Part shown: one piece after another, positions 11,103-21,609 of the stretch | Layout: every line of letters starts with the position of its first letter | Numbering within the stretch: the stretch's first letter is position 1 | DNA from: Tupaia tana | Taxonomy: Eukaryota; Chordata; Mammalia; Scandentia; Tupaiidae | Direction of reading: 5' to 3' | Assembly: GCA_026018925.1 (NCBI GenBank) | Contig: JAKSZU010000025.1 | Location: 21,245,391-21,309,390 of the forward strand | Length of the DNA stretch: 64,000 bases | Notes under the pieces: model-generated | Database searches by the model: none | What the model was told of the DNA's origin: nothing | Seen by the model: only the letters and a program-made list of their open reading frames with translations | Program-made: the position numbers and the translations under genes

Positions 11103-12552
11103 AACTAGGGCATAACTCTATGGGGAAGTAAAAGAAGTAAAAATGAGTACGGGGATGGGCTGAACAGCAATGCATGTGCAAATGAGAACGTTGTTGACTG
11201 TGTAGGAATTAGACGGAATGATCCTTCCTTGTTATCCTACCAAGGCAAGAGAGCCAGGCTTTATATCATGGAACTAAGATTAGTTCAATGCAGACGGGGC
11301 TCTACAAAGTAAGCACACATTTGCCCTCATAGCTCTTCTCAGATTAGCCCCCCAAAAGGGTCTTAGCTTAGAACCGTCTAGAGTCAACAGTCACAAAGGC
11401 CTGAGGATCTCATTGCCATTTTGAAGGGAGGAAAGGATCTCTTATCCTAACAACCAGGGAAGTCCACTCCGCACGACGTGGATCCACTTATTTCACAGAA
11501 CAAGTGCTGAAAACAGCTCCTCTATGATTCCAATACAGTCCTGAAGTTTCATCCATCATTATTATTAGTCTTATTTGGATCTAAAATTATGCAGAAAGGG
11601 ACTATTGTGTAGTCCTATTGCTCATTGTGTTCATGAAAAATTAGCACAAATATGCACACCACAAATCCCCACGCACCTTCCTACAACAGAAGTCATCATA
11701 AATTATGCAACTATTATTTGTTTCTCATTAGAGCTGTCTGGATATTCTGCAGTGAGTGCTTTACAATGCACGTTTTTGTGATTTGAAAATTTCTATTTAT
11801 TTTTCCTAATTTCATCTGGCCATCCTCCTTATTATTGACTGTGTTTGTCTAAAACTAAGACCGCATGGTGTCTGCATGAGGCCAATGCGTGAGACTAAGC
11901 GTGGTATGTGCTAGTCTGATAAATAAATAAAAAGACAAGTTCTGTATCATTGTGTACAAGGGTCAATGTCTATTGAGACTGTCTCACAAGTAGTGATGAA
12001 AGATAAAATGCAAATCATCCAGTTACATTTGAATTTAAAGAAAAAATAGATTTTTAGGATATATCCCATGTAGTGCACATGACACATTTATACAAAAGAA
12101 AAAAAGGAAAGAAGAAACCTGAAAATAATAAAAAAGAAGAGAAGAAAAAAAGAAAAGAAAAAGGTCTTTCTATGATATTCAAATTGAAAAGGGCATTCTT
12201 TATTTTTGTTTTCTGATTCTGGCAACTTTCTTTGAAAATGAATGGCATTATGTCAGAAATGAAAATTTTAACATTTGCTTCATGCTTTGTGGAGACCTTC
12301 ACACTTTGTCACACTTCTCCAGCTCATTCTCAGTGCTATGGACATTCTAGGCCACGTCATTCTTTATTGTGGGAGGCTGTTGTACACATTTTAGAGTACT
12401 TAGCAGCATTTGTGACTGCTACCCACTAAACAGCAGCAGCGTCCCTGTAGCTGTGACTATAAAACATCTCCAGACATCGCTGAGTGTCCCCAGGGAACAA
12501 AATGACCCCAGTGAAACACCATCGATCTAGACATAAACATTAGAGATAGAGC
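11103..12552. other. Unique sequence, nothing recognised
   Basis: Mixed composition. An A-rich run of GAAAAAAAGAAAAG type lies near 12095-12165. The frames at 11575-11781 and 12232-12429 match no known protein. Confidence 0.4.
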
Positions 12553-13000
12553 CTTTTTTTTTTTTCAAATTAAATATTAAACAAGTTTTTATTTTCATGC
12601 TATTTTTAAAAATGTGAACATTCTATGATTCAGCTATAGTCCTTACTTCTAGGTCACTTCATCAGCCCTCAATTCCCTTTTAAATAATATACTCTTGTTC
12701 CGGAAGACAGCTAGCTTTTCATCATTCTTTCTGTCCTAATAGCATCCAAAGACAAATCCCCCACAGGGACAAGTACGTGAACCCGGTGGTCATGCACAAT
12801 CTGAAGTCAGTTTGCCATGAATGCTGCACTGTGGGGTGCCAGCGATGAGCCCACCACCAGGGGCAGTGCATAGCTCAGGCACCGGCGTCATCAGAAGCCC
12901 GATATGACCAACTGAATAATCAGGGTTATTCAGACCCAAATCTTTCCATGTTAGTGAGATAATTGCAGTAAACAAACAAACAAGACTGACACGTGTGGAG
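12553..13000 (-). pseudogene. Possible processed retropseudogene or 3'-UTR retrocopy
   Basis: On the minus strand a mixed-composition segment leads into GCATGAAAATAAAAACTTG, which holds an AATAAA signal. About 25 bases later comes a pure A run (T run at 12555-12567 on the plus strand). This is the layout of a reverse-transcribed mRNA. I found no clear target-site duplication and do not recognise the 62-codon frame at 12790-12975. An unrecognised L1-type 3' end is the main alternative. Confidence 0.3.
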
Positions 13001-13079
13001 CTATTTAAATCAGTTGCACTTACTTCAGGGTGATCAGAAGTTTCTTTCTTTTATCAAAAAAAAAAAAAAAAACCCTTGT

Positions 13080-13220
13080 ATTAATTTATTTAGTTTACAT
13101 ACTTTAACTAAATATCACCACAGCATAAAAATGTGATATTCCAGCCAGAATACATGATAAAGTGGCTTAATCATACATGTTTTCATCAACAAAAAAATTT
13201 TCCATTTCTTGTTTCTCGTG

Positions 13221-13263
<43 letters not shown>

Positions 13264-13502
13264 TATATATATATATAAATATATATACAAATATATACTA
13301 TGTATATATACTATATATATTTATATAAATATACACATAAATACAAGAAACATATACATATATATTTTTCCCACTATTTCTCACCCTCTGCCATTACCCG
13401 TCCTCCTCCCACCCTGTCTCTGGTATCTGCAGTTGCTTTCTATTCCTCTATTCTGTCTCACATTGTATTGACTCACAAAATACGTTAATTAATCTAAATA
13501 CT
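13080..13502 (-). mobile_element. L1-like 3'-end repeat interrupted by microsatellite
   Basis: Shares an ordered set of blocks with 59400-59710: AAAATGTGATATTCCAGCC, TTTTCCATTTCTTGTTTCTC, TTTCTCACCCTCTGCC, TATCTGCAGTTGCTTTCTA and TTAATTAATCTAAATACT. A CA/TA array has expanded in the middle. Assignment to L1 is inferred from the A-rich end. Confidence 0.6.
13217..13345. repeat. Compound CA/TA microsatellite
   Basis: TATATATACACACACA... passes into TA-rich steps with AAATATA interruptions. At the same internal position the homologous copy at 59400-59710 has only a short TA run, so the array expanded after insertion. Confidence 0.92.
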
Positions 13503-13710
13503 GTTTTTGGGAGAGGTTTGTGCTATAGGTCGTATGTGCTCTCCAGAAAGACAGAAAGAAATCACCCTTCTCCTCCATTCTCTTCTCGGGATCTTGGGCA
13601 CGTACACACATGTGCCTGGCATGAGTTTAAGCCACTGGGTCCGGGACTCGAACCGAGTTCAACTACATGGGAGTTCAGTGACATAGCCATTATGCTAACT
13701 GCTGCTCCCC
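13503..13710 (-). mobile_element. tRNA-derived SINE with internal deletion
   Basis: Flanked by the perfect duplication AATCTAAATACT (13491-13502, 13711-13722). The copy lacks the C6/G6 palindrome and part of the purine-rich body: AGAAAGACAGAAAGAAATCA joins directly to CCCTTCTCCTCC. Confidence 0.95.
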
Positions 13711-13722
13711 AATCTAAATACT

Positions 13723-15004
13723 TTCTATCTAATTCATTTGCTGATACATTTGATTGCCTTGAGACACCTACCCTGTTAGGTCTCTCCCAGGAACGTTACA
13801 ATGTTACTATTACAATGTTACAATTCAACACTTACTTCCTTGGGCAGTCCGGTTCCAAACATTTAGATACAGATAGAAGAAATGCAAATATTCTGCACTG
13901 CATATGTGTCCTACTGAGATACAAATAGATACTCAGTTCTTTTGCTTTGGTTTCAGTTCCAGAAAACGTTAGTCTTAAGCCAAAGTGCCATTTAAGGTGA
14001 TTGAAATGAATATTCCTGCTGAAGTTTAATTCCATAAAAAACAGTTGTAGGAAAAGGATAAAGGACAGGGACGACGGATAAGACAGGGTTTGTTTCTATC
14101 CATATTACAGTCATAGAAAGGCATGTAAACTCCAACCAGAGGCTTTGCCTGTTTGCTTCCTGGCATCACCTCCCTGGTCCATAAGAGAAGCCTAAGAATA
14201 TGCTATTGAATGAGTGAATGAAAGAATGAATCAATGAAGGGCACTAACAGATAATGCTGACATGGTCATATGTAATATCATTGATTACACACTGTCCAAT
14301 TAGAGAAAGCACATTGTTCAGAAGACAGCATTACCTTGCTTACAAGGTTGCATCGATTAAAAGAGATGGGAAACATTAATATGCTTAATAAGGGACTATG
14401 TTCTTATTAGAATTGAGTTTTCATTCGTTAAGGCACAGTGCAGGTTTCTAATGTCAACCAGACCAGATGTTTCTAAGTTGCTTTTTTAACTCTTGTAAGT
14501 TGGATGTCTGAATACATAAGACATAAACTGTCATTCACTTTTATTCACTCATGATTGAGAAACTTTCATGTGAGGATGAGACAGAAAATGTGAAAGCTAG
14601 ACAGTTAGGAGCAGGGAGTCTCAATATGCCAACGACATCTGACACATCACCCACTGTTCCCAGGGATGGCAGCTAGACCCCCTGTTGCCAAGAGAGGACA
14701 GGGTAGACACTTTCATTCTTCATTCCCGCCATTCTGTATACACACACAGGGAATCATTGGGATGCTTAGCCAGCACCCTATTTCCCACTCAGAGCAAAAA
14801 AATGATATGATCATCTCTACACTCATAATCCCTCATAGCTTCACAGTCCACCTGGGCATGTGTAACCAGGTAATAGAGTTCTTACCTGAGGAGAAATAAA
14901 CAAGTGAAAGAAAAGTCCACAAATTCAAAGAAAGAAGCCAGCTACAATGACATCACCCTCCCACAAATAGTCACAACAAAATTCCACAGTACAAGTAATA
15001 CCTA
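13723..15004. other. Unique sequence, nothing recognised
   Basis: No repeat or gene supported. A short GAATGA-type run lies near 14208-14238. Confidence 0.4.
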
Positions 15005-15215
15005 GGGACCAGCAGATGCTGTAATGGTTGCATTGCTGGCTCACCATGGTTCGAGTCCCAGACCCAGAAGCTTGAAACTCACTCTGGCCAGGTGTGTGTG
15101 CATGCCCAAAATCTGGAGAGGAGAATGGAGGAGAAGGAATTGCAGTAAAGCCGTCTCCCCTGGGAGGTGATTTCTTGCTTTCTGTCTCTCTGACTCTGTC
15201 TCTCTGGTGAGCAGG
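15005..15215 (+). mobile_element. tRNA-derived SINE, first unit of a fused dimer
   Basis: Starts GGGACCAGCAGATGCTGTAA and runs through the CCCTGGGAGG palindrome relic and CT-rich stretch. At CTCTCTGGTGAGCAGG it passes without an A-tail into the head of a second SINE. Confidence 0.9.
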
Positions 15216-15450
15216 TGGTATAGCAGTTAAAAGCACTGGACTCCCACATGGTTGACTGTGAGTCCCAGACCTGGCAGTTTGAAAATCATACCAGGCACAT
15301 ACATCTACATGCTCAAAGTCCCAGGAGAAGAATGGGAAAGGGATTGTAGCATGGCCATTTCCCCTGGGGCCTTTTTCTCACTTTTCCTCTCATTCTCTCT
15401 CTCTGGTGAGCACTGGGGTCCTATGGCATTAAAGCAAACAAACAAACAAA
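15216..15450 (+). mobile_element. tRNA-derived SINE, second unit of a fused dimer
   Basis: Head GTGGTATAGCAGTTAAAAGC, degraded body, CT stretch, and an (AAAC)n tail at about 15434-15450. The first unit lacks its tail and this one lacks its first head bases, so the join lies inside both elements. Confidence 0.88.
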
Positions 15451-15664
15451 ACATAAATCAACTACATACCAAAAAGTTTACTCATTAAATTAAACACTCA
15501 AAAACTCTGATAAAAATTGAGAGATGAGATCTAAAGCAAGAACAGGCATGAATCTTTCTTCCCAGACTTCCGACTACACTGGGTATACCAACACACATCC
15601 TGTAAACATGCACACATATTTACGTGCCATTAGAAGCATACACATACAATTACACATGTGCCTG

Positions 15665-15838
15665 ACTTTTAAAAAATGATTTGTTTTTATTATTTATACA
15701 TTCAATCGCTATACATTATTTAGATTGTAAAGAGAATTTACACAGCATGATATACACCTCAGACCAGTCCAGTTGAAGATAATATACCCGTCATCAACAG
15801 GTAATAAACCATATCTGTGTCCCACAAATGTCTTTTTA
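15665..15838 (-). mobile_element. L1 3' end, older subfamily
   Basis: On the minus strand it reads AGATATGGTTTATTACCTG and TTGATGACGGGTATATTATC, ending in a tail made of AATAAAAA steps. The same blocks occur at 23285-23425. Confidence 0.65.
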
Positions 15839-15839
15839 T

Positions 15840-16120
15840 TCAAATTAATAAAAAAGATTACTTTTTATTCATAACTTACAATTTAAGCAAAAGAAAAAAT
15901 GCAGAGTTTGCACACTCTTGAGACATCCCGGCAGCGTTCTCAGAAGAGAGGGCCTGGGTGTGTGCAGTCTTTGTCGTGCGCATCAAGTTGATCAGACACT
16001 TTACTGTCCCTGACTCAAGTTGGTTTCTCTCCAGAGGCACACACCCACTCAACAAAGAAAATTAACCCCTTGGGTTTGATGTGCCGCTTCCCAATTCTAT
16101 CTACTCCGACTAGCCTAATA
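15840..16120. other. Unique sequence, nothing recognised
   Basis: No family identified. Confidence 0.35.
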
Positions 16121-16247
16121 TGAGAAAACTTCAAAAGTTTGTGGAAAAATGAAATCAAAGAACTTGTTTCTTTTAGTGCAAAAAAATTGGCAGCCCATGA
16201 GTAGTTTTGTCATGCTACCCAGTTTCCACAAATTTCTTCAAGACCTC
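16121..16247. mobile_element. Second mariner-like MITE, 127 bp
   Basis: Inverted ends GAAAACTTCAAAAGTTTGTGG and (minus strand) GAGGTCTTGAAGAAATTTGTGG are bounded by TA at 16119-16120 and 16248-16249. Both arms continue pairing through GGAAA. There is no coding capacity. Different from the 80-bp family. Confidence 0.65.
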
Positions 16248-16249
16248 TA

Positions 16250-16740
16250 ATATTCTTATGTACCCAACTGTTGAGTCATTGGCTTGGATGAAGGAGCTGA
16301 ACAAAAATAAATAAGTACAACAGAACGCCAGAATCTTATACAAACTTCAGCAGAGCCTCCGGGGATAATTTGAATAAATTTATCTTGCAGAAGAAAGGTG
16401 CTTAACACACTAAAAATAAGTAAATAGGCCTTTGAAAAAATTCTGAAGAGTGAGTAAAATATTCTAGCCTGTTTTCTAAGCCATTGGTGCTGAAAAAGAG
16501 ACAGGCATTTCAAAAGTGGGAATTACATTGGCCAAGGGAACAGAGTGGGAAACAGTGTGGCACTTGCTAAGGTCTACAAGAAAGTCCCCAGGTGTATAAA
16601 ATAGTATGCGACGGGGTGGAGGGTAGACCTGAGCTTGACTGCACACATAAATGCATTCATACATTCACACATACACACAGACATGCACACACACATGGAT
16701 TTATAGGAAGGGCTAAAGAGTATGGGCTTTCTCTCTTGCG
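16250..16740. other. Unique sequence, nothing recognised
   Basis: Includes a short CACACA-rich stretch near 16663-16695. The antisense frames here are not supported as genes. Confidence 0.35.
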
Positions 16741-16744
16741 AGAT

Positions 16745-17116
16745 TGACTATGTTAGTCTATTGTGTCGCTGTACTACAAATACCTGAGACTGGATGATTT
16801 ATACAGAAAAGAGGTTTATTTGGGTCACAGTTAGGGTAGGTTAAAAGACTAGGAGTGTGGAGCTGTGTAACACACAGTCAAGGGAAATGAGAGGAAAACT
16901 ATGTGTGCAGAGACCTGGGACAACCAACTTACTTGGTATCAACCTGCTAACTAGGGAGAAGGCCCTCCCTCCCAGGAGCTGGCACTCATTATTCATAAGG
17001 AATGCTCCCCCTCCTGGCATCCCGAGCACCTCCTATTAGGTATCACTTCCCAATACTGCTGCATTGGGGGTCAAGTTTCAATATAACTTAGGGAATAGTA
17101 TTCAAATCATATCAGT
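16745..17116 (-). mobile_element. MaLR-type LTR fragment (MST/THE1-like)
   Basis: Reverse-oriented landmarks: TGTTAGTCTATTGTGTCGCTG, ACCTGAGACTGGATGATTTA, GAGGTTTATTTGGGTCACAG, CACCTCCTATTAGGTATCAC, and CATATCAGTGA at the far end. This follows the layout of MST/THE1 LTRs. The antisense and sense frames within it are shadows. Confidence 0.75.
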
Positions 17117-17119
17117 GAG

Positions 17120-18108
17120 ATTAAATGGTTTAGAACTGACAACAAAACAGTTACTCCTGTGTTTCTGAAAGACTTCCAAGGCACCAGTGTAGAAGCTTTG
17201 TAAGAGAAATGTAAAGTTACAAACAAGAAGAGCAAATGATGATTGAAAAGGTCCCAATGAATTAGGTCACAAAAATATCAAAAAAAAAAAAAAAAAACAA
17301 CAAAAACTTTCAGATTCAATTTAGCTTTCTTCATAGACAAATGTAGAAATATAAAATCTTTTGTTTTCTTAGGTAGAAACATAGTTTAGAGTCATACTCC
17401 AGACTGGACATTCAGTCACTGAGGGCTTGACGCAGAATGTGTAGACACCAGTTTTCTGATTCTCACCTTTGCCAATGTAAAGAAGGGATGTAAAACCCTT
17501 TGTGAAACATTCATTTGACTTATTCTTGGCTTGTTAAACATCTCAGCTAAGAAGCCTTGTCATGCTGTATTCTTATTCATGACTTTCTAAACAAAAGGTC
17601 AAATATATTTTATTTTTAAGTTGTCAAAACCTGCAAAAAAAATTAAGTTACTAGCAACTTCTGCAGAGAAAGTTGAGACTTAAAGGTATCTGTTTATACA
17701 AAGGCTAATAAATATGCAAATGTGTTTGAATGTGAATTTTGCTTACAAATCAAGATTCTTACTTGAACTGCTAGTATAATCCATAGAGTAGTAGAATTCT
17801 CTAGGCTATATTTCTTGCTATATTTAGAGTGTTCCTGAGACAAATACTAATTCAGCATAAAGATAATGATTTCAAGGAGTGAGATCAGGGTACCAAGAAG
17901 TTTGGATAGAAGAGAAAAGAAGTTTAATTTTAAATAAGTTTGAGTATTCAGAAACTGTAGCAATGTTCATGTGTATCCAAACTTATTACTTACACAGTCT
18001 TCAAACGTGACCAAATATATTTAATCTCTTCTGTTTCAATGAATATGAGAAAAATGTTAAACCATTCATTCATGTACTCACTTTTATTATTAGATTATTT
18101 TTGTATAG
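17120..18108. other. Unique AT-rich sequence, nothing recognised
   Basis: Contains an A-run at 17280-17297. Several well-mixed stretches could be ancient unique DNA, but no element or gene is supported. Confidence 0.4.
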
Positions 18109-18111
18109 TTT

Positions 18112-18330
18112 ATTGTATTATTTTTTGAGACAGAGAGGTAGGCTCTCACCCTCACAGGGTCTGCACCCTTGAAATCACCTTCCATTTGCTTTCTAGCTAA
18201 TTGGGGTCCTGGGGTCTCACCTCTGGAGTGTTGCAGGTCAATCAGAGATTTGAACCTGGGTTTTCATGTGGCTTCTAGCACTTCAGATTTGTACATTACA
18301 GTCTGTGGTGTACTCAGTGGCTGGACCAAG
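18112..18330 (-). mobile_element. Degraded SINE-like element
   Basis: T-rich/GAGACAGAGAGG start, G+C-rich middle, then AGATTTGAACCTGGGTTTTC resembling an antisense B-box region. Similar in layout to 19085-19315. Family uncertain. Confidence 0.45.
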
Positions 18331-18599
18331 ACTTTCTTAATTTGGGATCAAAGTCTTATAACTTGCTGACATCAGATTTGATCCCTTTCTTAAAGAGTAA
18401 CTTTGAAAATCTGTATGAAAACACCACACTTTACTCAGTAAATTAATAAAAAATAAAACAAAAAGAACAAAACCAAAAACATGTAGGTTTATGTAAGATA
18501 TCAAAAAAAAAAAAAAAAAGTAACCGTAAACTTACTTTCCCTAGGCATTATTATAGTCAATCATTAATTGGAAAATTCATAAAGTAAAACAACTTTCCT

Positions 18600-19043
18600 G
18601 TCTGTATGGTTTGGGTAATAGCTTGTTCCCCAAAATGTCATGGTTTTGGAATTTGTTCTTAATGGGTAGTGCTTGGATGTTCCCCAGATATTTTTGTAGA
18701 GAGATTTGATTGTATTGATTGTATGATAACAGTGTTAAGTGAAAATCTGATTCCTTCATGATGTCCCAGAGTGGGACCTTTGGTTGTGATAATATTAGGG
18801 AAGGGCCTTCATTATTATGTTCTAGTGGGTTTATAGGAAGAAGAAATAAGACTAAAACAACAGAGAGAAGGTTATATGGACACAGACCACAGTTAACTCT
18901 GCTGAAAGTTCTGCCCCCCACCATATGGTGTTGCCTTTGGACTTTCCAGCCACCAGAACAGTGGGTCATTAAACTCACTTTTATAAATCACTCAGTCAGT
19001 CTAAGGTATTTCTGTTGTTAACACAAAAACAATCTAAGATACT
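18600..19043 (+). mobile_element. MaLR-type LTR (MLT1-like)
   Basis: Same order of blocks as 5345-5705: CCCAGAGTGGGACCTTTGG, GGACACAGACCACAG, GCCTTTGGACTTTCCAGCC, ATAAATCACTCAGTCAGTC and ACAATCTAAGATA. The 133-codon antisense and 87-codon sense frames in it are not genes. Confidence 0.75.
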
Positions 19044-19084
19044 GGCTCTACCAATATCTATTGTTGCTTTACTTGTTTCACTGT

Positions 19085-19315
19085 CACTTCTTTTTTTTTT
19101 TTTTGAGTTTATTTTTTTCTGGGAGAGAGATAAGAGAGAAAGAGAGAAAGAGAGACAACACTGTCTTCCCACCATGATCTACCCCTCAGACTGAGCCAGC
19201 CCCAGTCACTGGCCTGCGTGTGGCTGATGTGCTCAGGAAGGCACCAGGATGCAAACCCAGAACCTTACCAATGTGAATCTAGTCACTTTACTGCTGCACC
19301 ATCTGGCCCCTCAGC
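19085..19315 (-). mobile_element. SINE of another tRNA-like family
   Basis: T15 run and GAGAGAGATAAGAGAGAAAG purine stretch, a CC-rich middle, then ACCATCTGGCCCC at the tRNA-like end. A short ACTTCTT repeat on both sides may be its target duplication. Body sequence differs from the main SINE. Confidence 0.6.
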
Positions 19316-19426
19316 ATTACTTCTTAACCTTTTCTCTTTGCTTTATCTCACCTGTCCTACTCATCCCTCCCCACTGCTCCCTTCTCTTCCCTTCCTTTCC
19401 CCTTCTCTCCTTTCTTGTCTTTTCAT

Positions 19427-19941
19427 TTGCCAGAGAGCATATGTGCTTACAGAGCGAGAGAGAGAGAAAGTGAGAAAGCACCCTCTCTATAGGCGTGGTA
19501 AAGCTGCAATCATGTCTTATTCATTTCCCCCTTTTTGTGGCACATACACATGCCCAGTGTTTTCAGTGTCTTTTATTGTTGTTTGTTTGTTTATTTGTTT
19601 GTTTTTTTTTTTTTGCTATAGGGTGCATGCGCTGGCCAGACAGAGAGAGACAGAGAGAGAGAAAGTGAGAAATCACTCCCCAGGGGGGATGGCCACGCCG
19701 CAATCCCTTCTCCTCCATTCTCCTCTCAGGATCTTGGGCACGCACGCACACGTGCCCGGCGTGAGTTTTAAGCTACCGGGTCCGAACCACGGTCGACTAC
19801 ATGAGAGTCCAGCGACATAGCCATTAGGCTAACTGCTGGTCCCACGCCGTGTTTTTTTCAGCTGTGGGATCTGGGACCTGAATTGCACAGTGGACCATGT
19901 CAAACCCAGCCACCTGCACCACCAGGATACTGACTGGCCTC
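19427..19941 (-). mobile_element. Old tRNA-derived SINE interrupted by a younger one
   Basis: Left part 19427-19570 (GCCAGAGAGCATATGTGC, GAAAGTGAGAAAGCACCC). Right part 19844-19941 carries the tRNA-like remainder. The younger SINE at 19571-19843 sits between, with GTGTTTT...CAG-like flanks. Confidence 0.7.
19571..19843 (-). mobile_element. Young-type tRNA-derived SINE nested in an older SINE
   Basis: Tail built of (GTTT)n then T13, intact palindrome CCCCCCAGGGGGG-type core (here CCCCAGGGGGGA), and the tRNA head lacking a few bases around the B box (GGGTCCGAACCACGG). Confidence 0.88.
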
Positions 19942-20084
19942 TGAACTCTTTTCAATGTCTTCTCTTTCACCACATTGGAACTTACTGCTCCTTCATCTTC
20001 ATATCTAGGTTTCTTTCTCACACATGTTAAAAGTATGCAATTACAGTAAACTACACTCCATAAAGTTTATCTTTTATGCACTTC

Positions 20085-20340
20085 CTGAGAGAGACAGAGA
20101 GAGAGAGATGGGAAGGGACCTCAGGCAGAAACTTATCACAGTGCCTCACCTCTCCCCAGCACGGACTTCTAGCCAGCCGAGGTCCTGGGCACTCAGGGTA
20201 GAGAATGCCTGTGGCTCTAGCATTCAGAGACGCCATGTGCCACTGAAGTCAGACCAGTGGCATTTCTTCCAAACATATTCCATGGTCAGCCTGACCAGTT
20301 CAGTCGACAGAATCAGTGAACGACATCTAAGTGAGGCTTA
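20085..20340 (-). mobile_element. Degraded GA-headed SINE-like element
   Basis: Starts with (GA)n at 20088-20108, followed by a CC-rich body with CAGCCGAGGTCCTGGGC. Comparable to 949-1085. Coding frames on both strands are unsupported. Confidence 0.4.
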
Positions 20341-20504
20341 AAACTGCAGTTTATTTAATCCAATGAACTGGTTATGTCAGAATCCCATCAAGCTGCAAAC
20401 TTTTCCAAGAAATTACTTGGCCCTTCCTAGTCTCTCAAGCGAATGGACTGTTTTCCTCAGGTTTGTTGATGCCACTTCGGAAACCTGTTAGAAATTGGAC
20501 TGAT

Positions 20505-20838
20505 AAAGAAATGGAATTGTCTCCCTGTCCCTTCCACAAGTGCCCTTTCTCAGACCCTATCTTTCACACACACTATATCTGGTATTTCCATCTATATACT
20601 GCGCTTCTATATCCTTTAGACAATTCGTTTCAGTCATAGAGTGCAGACACTCGGTATATATTAAGTGGGCACAAAGAGGTGTGGCATTATCTGTTGAAGA
20701 TATTTCGTAGCTTTATCAACAGTACTAGGGAGAAATGTGCACCTGTTGAAATATCCATTTTGTAAGACAAATAATAATGTTATTGAATGTATGGAAGAAA
20801 ATGAAATGAAAATAAATAAATAAAAGAAATGGAATTGT
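20505..20838 (+). mobile_element. 5'-inverted (twin-primed) L1 insertion
   Basis: The perfect 16-bp target-site duplication AAAGAAATGGAATTGT is at 20505-20520 and 20823-20838. Inside, 20521 to about 20670 is L1 3'-region sequence in reverse orientation (GTCATAGAGTGCAGACAC). About 20671-20822 is the adjoining 3' end in forward orientation (CTGTTGAAGATATTTCG..., AATAAATAAATAAA tail). The uninverted arrangement is seen in the copy at 55388-55824. This is the known product of twin priming. Confidence 0.9.
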
Positions 20839-20847
20839 TCTTCCTAT

Positions 20848-21250
20848 ATCTGTATTAGTCTGCTTGCGTTACCATAGCAAAGAAGCACAGACTGGGTAGG
20901 TTGACACAACAGAAATTTGTTTTTTCACAGTTTCGGAGGATGGAAGTCCAAGATCAGGGTGTTGGTAAGGTAGTTTCCTCTAAAGGACTGGCACTTGGCT
21001 GGTAGGGGCCACCAGCCTCCCATATGCTCACCTGACCCTACTTCGTGTACCCAGAAAGAACGAGAGAGATGAAGATCCTGCATGGTAGCTCTTCTCAAGA
21101 CACGTATCCTATCAAATCGGGGTTCCACATTTATGACCTTGTTTAATCTCTATCTTTCCCTTATTTTCAATCTAGCCCCACTGAGGATGAGGGCTTCAAC
21201 ATGAACTTTAGGAAGACATGGTCAGTCTTTGACATATACCAGTTTTACCC
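20848..21250 (-). mobile_element. MaLR-type LTR (MLT1-like)
   Basis: Reverse-oriented MLT1 blocks: TGTATTAGTCTGCTTGCG, AGACTGGGTAGGTTGACAC, CAGTTTCGGAGGATGGAAGT, GATCAGGGTGTTGGTAAGG, ATGAGGGCTTCAACATGAAC. The 67-codon antisense frame within is not a gene. Confidence 0.78.
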
Positions 21251-21340
21251 CTTTGTGTTATAGGGAAATTCTAGTTCAGATACCCTTTGAGACTACACCA
21301 ATTATTTGAAATATCTTATCAGTTGTTCTTATCATTTTTT

Positions 21341-21594
21341 TTTTCGAGAGGTTTTTGCTATAGGGTGCATGCGTTCGCCAGAAAGAAAGAGAGAGACAGA
21401 GAGACAGGAAGTGAGAAATCACCCCCCAGGGGGATGGTCACACCACAATCCCTTCTCCTTCTTTCTCCTCTCGGGATCTTGGGCACGCATGCACACGCGC
21501 CCGGCATGAGTTTAAGCCACCAGGTCTGGGATTCAAACTGAAGTAGACTACATAGGAGTCCAGCGACATAGCCATTATGCTAACTGCTGGACCC
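21341..21594 (-). mobile_element. tRNA-derived SINE, full length
   Basis: T-run, GAGAGGTTTTTGCTATAGGG, CCCCCCAGGGGGATGG palindrome and tRNA head ending CTGGACCCC. Flanked by the imperfect duplication CTTATCATTTTTT / CTCATCATTGTTTTT. Confidence 0.92.
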
Positions 21595-21609
21595 CTCATC
21601 ATTGTTTTT

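Noticed and set aside
18577-18978. 133-codon antisense open frame
   Set aside because: It lies inside an MLT1-like LTR, read antisense, with no known protein pattern.
19218-19820. 200-codon open frame, longest in the window
   Set aside because: It crosses three SINE-derived segments and low-complexity CT and GTTT runs. The C-terminal part is the standard antisense SINE peptide.
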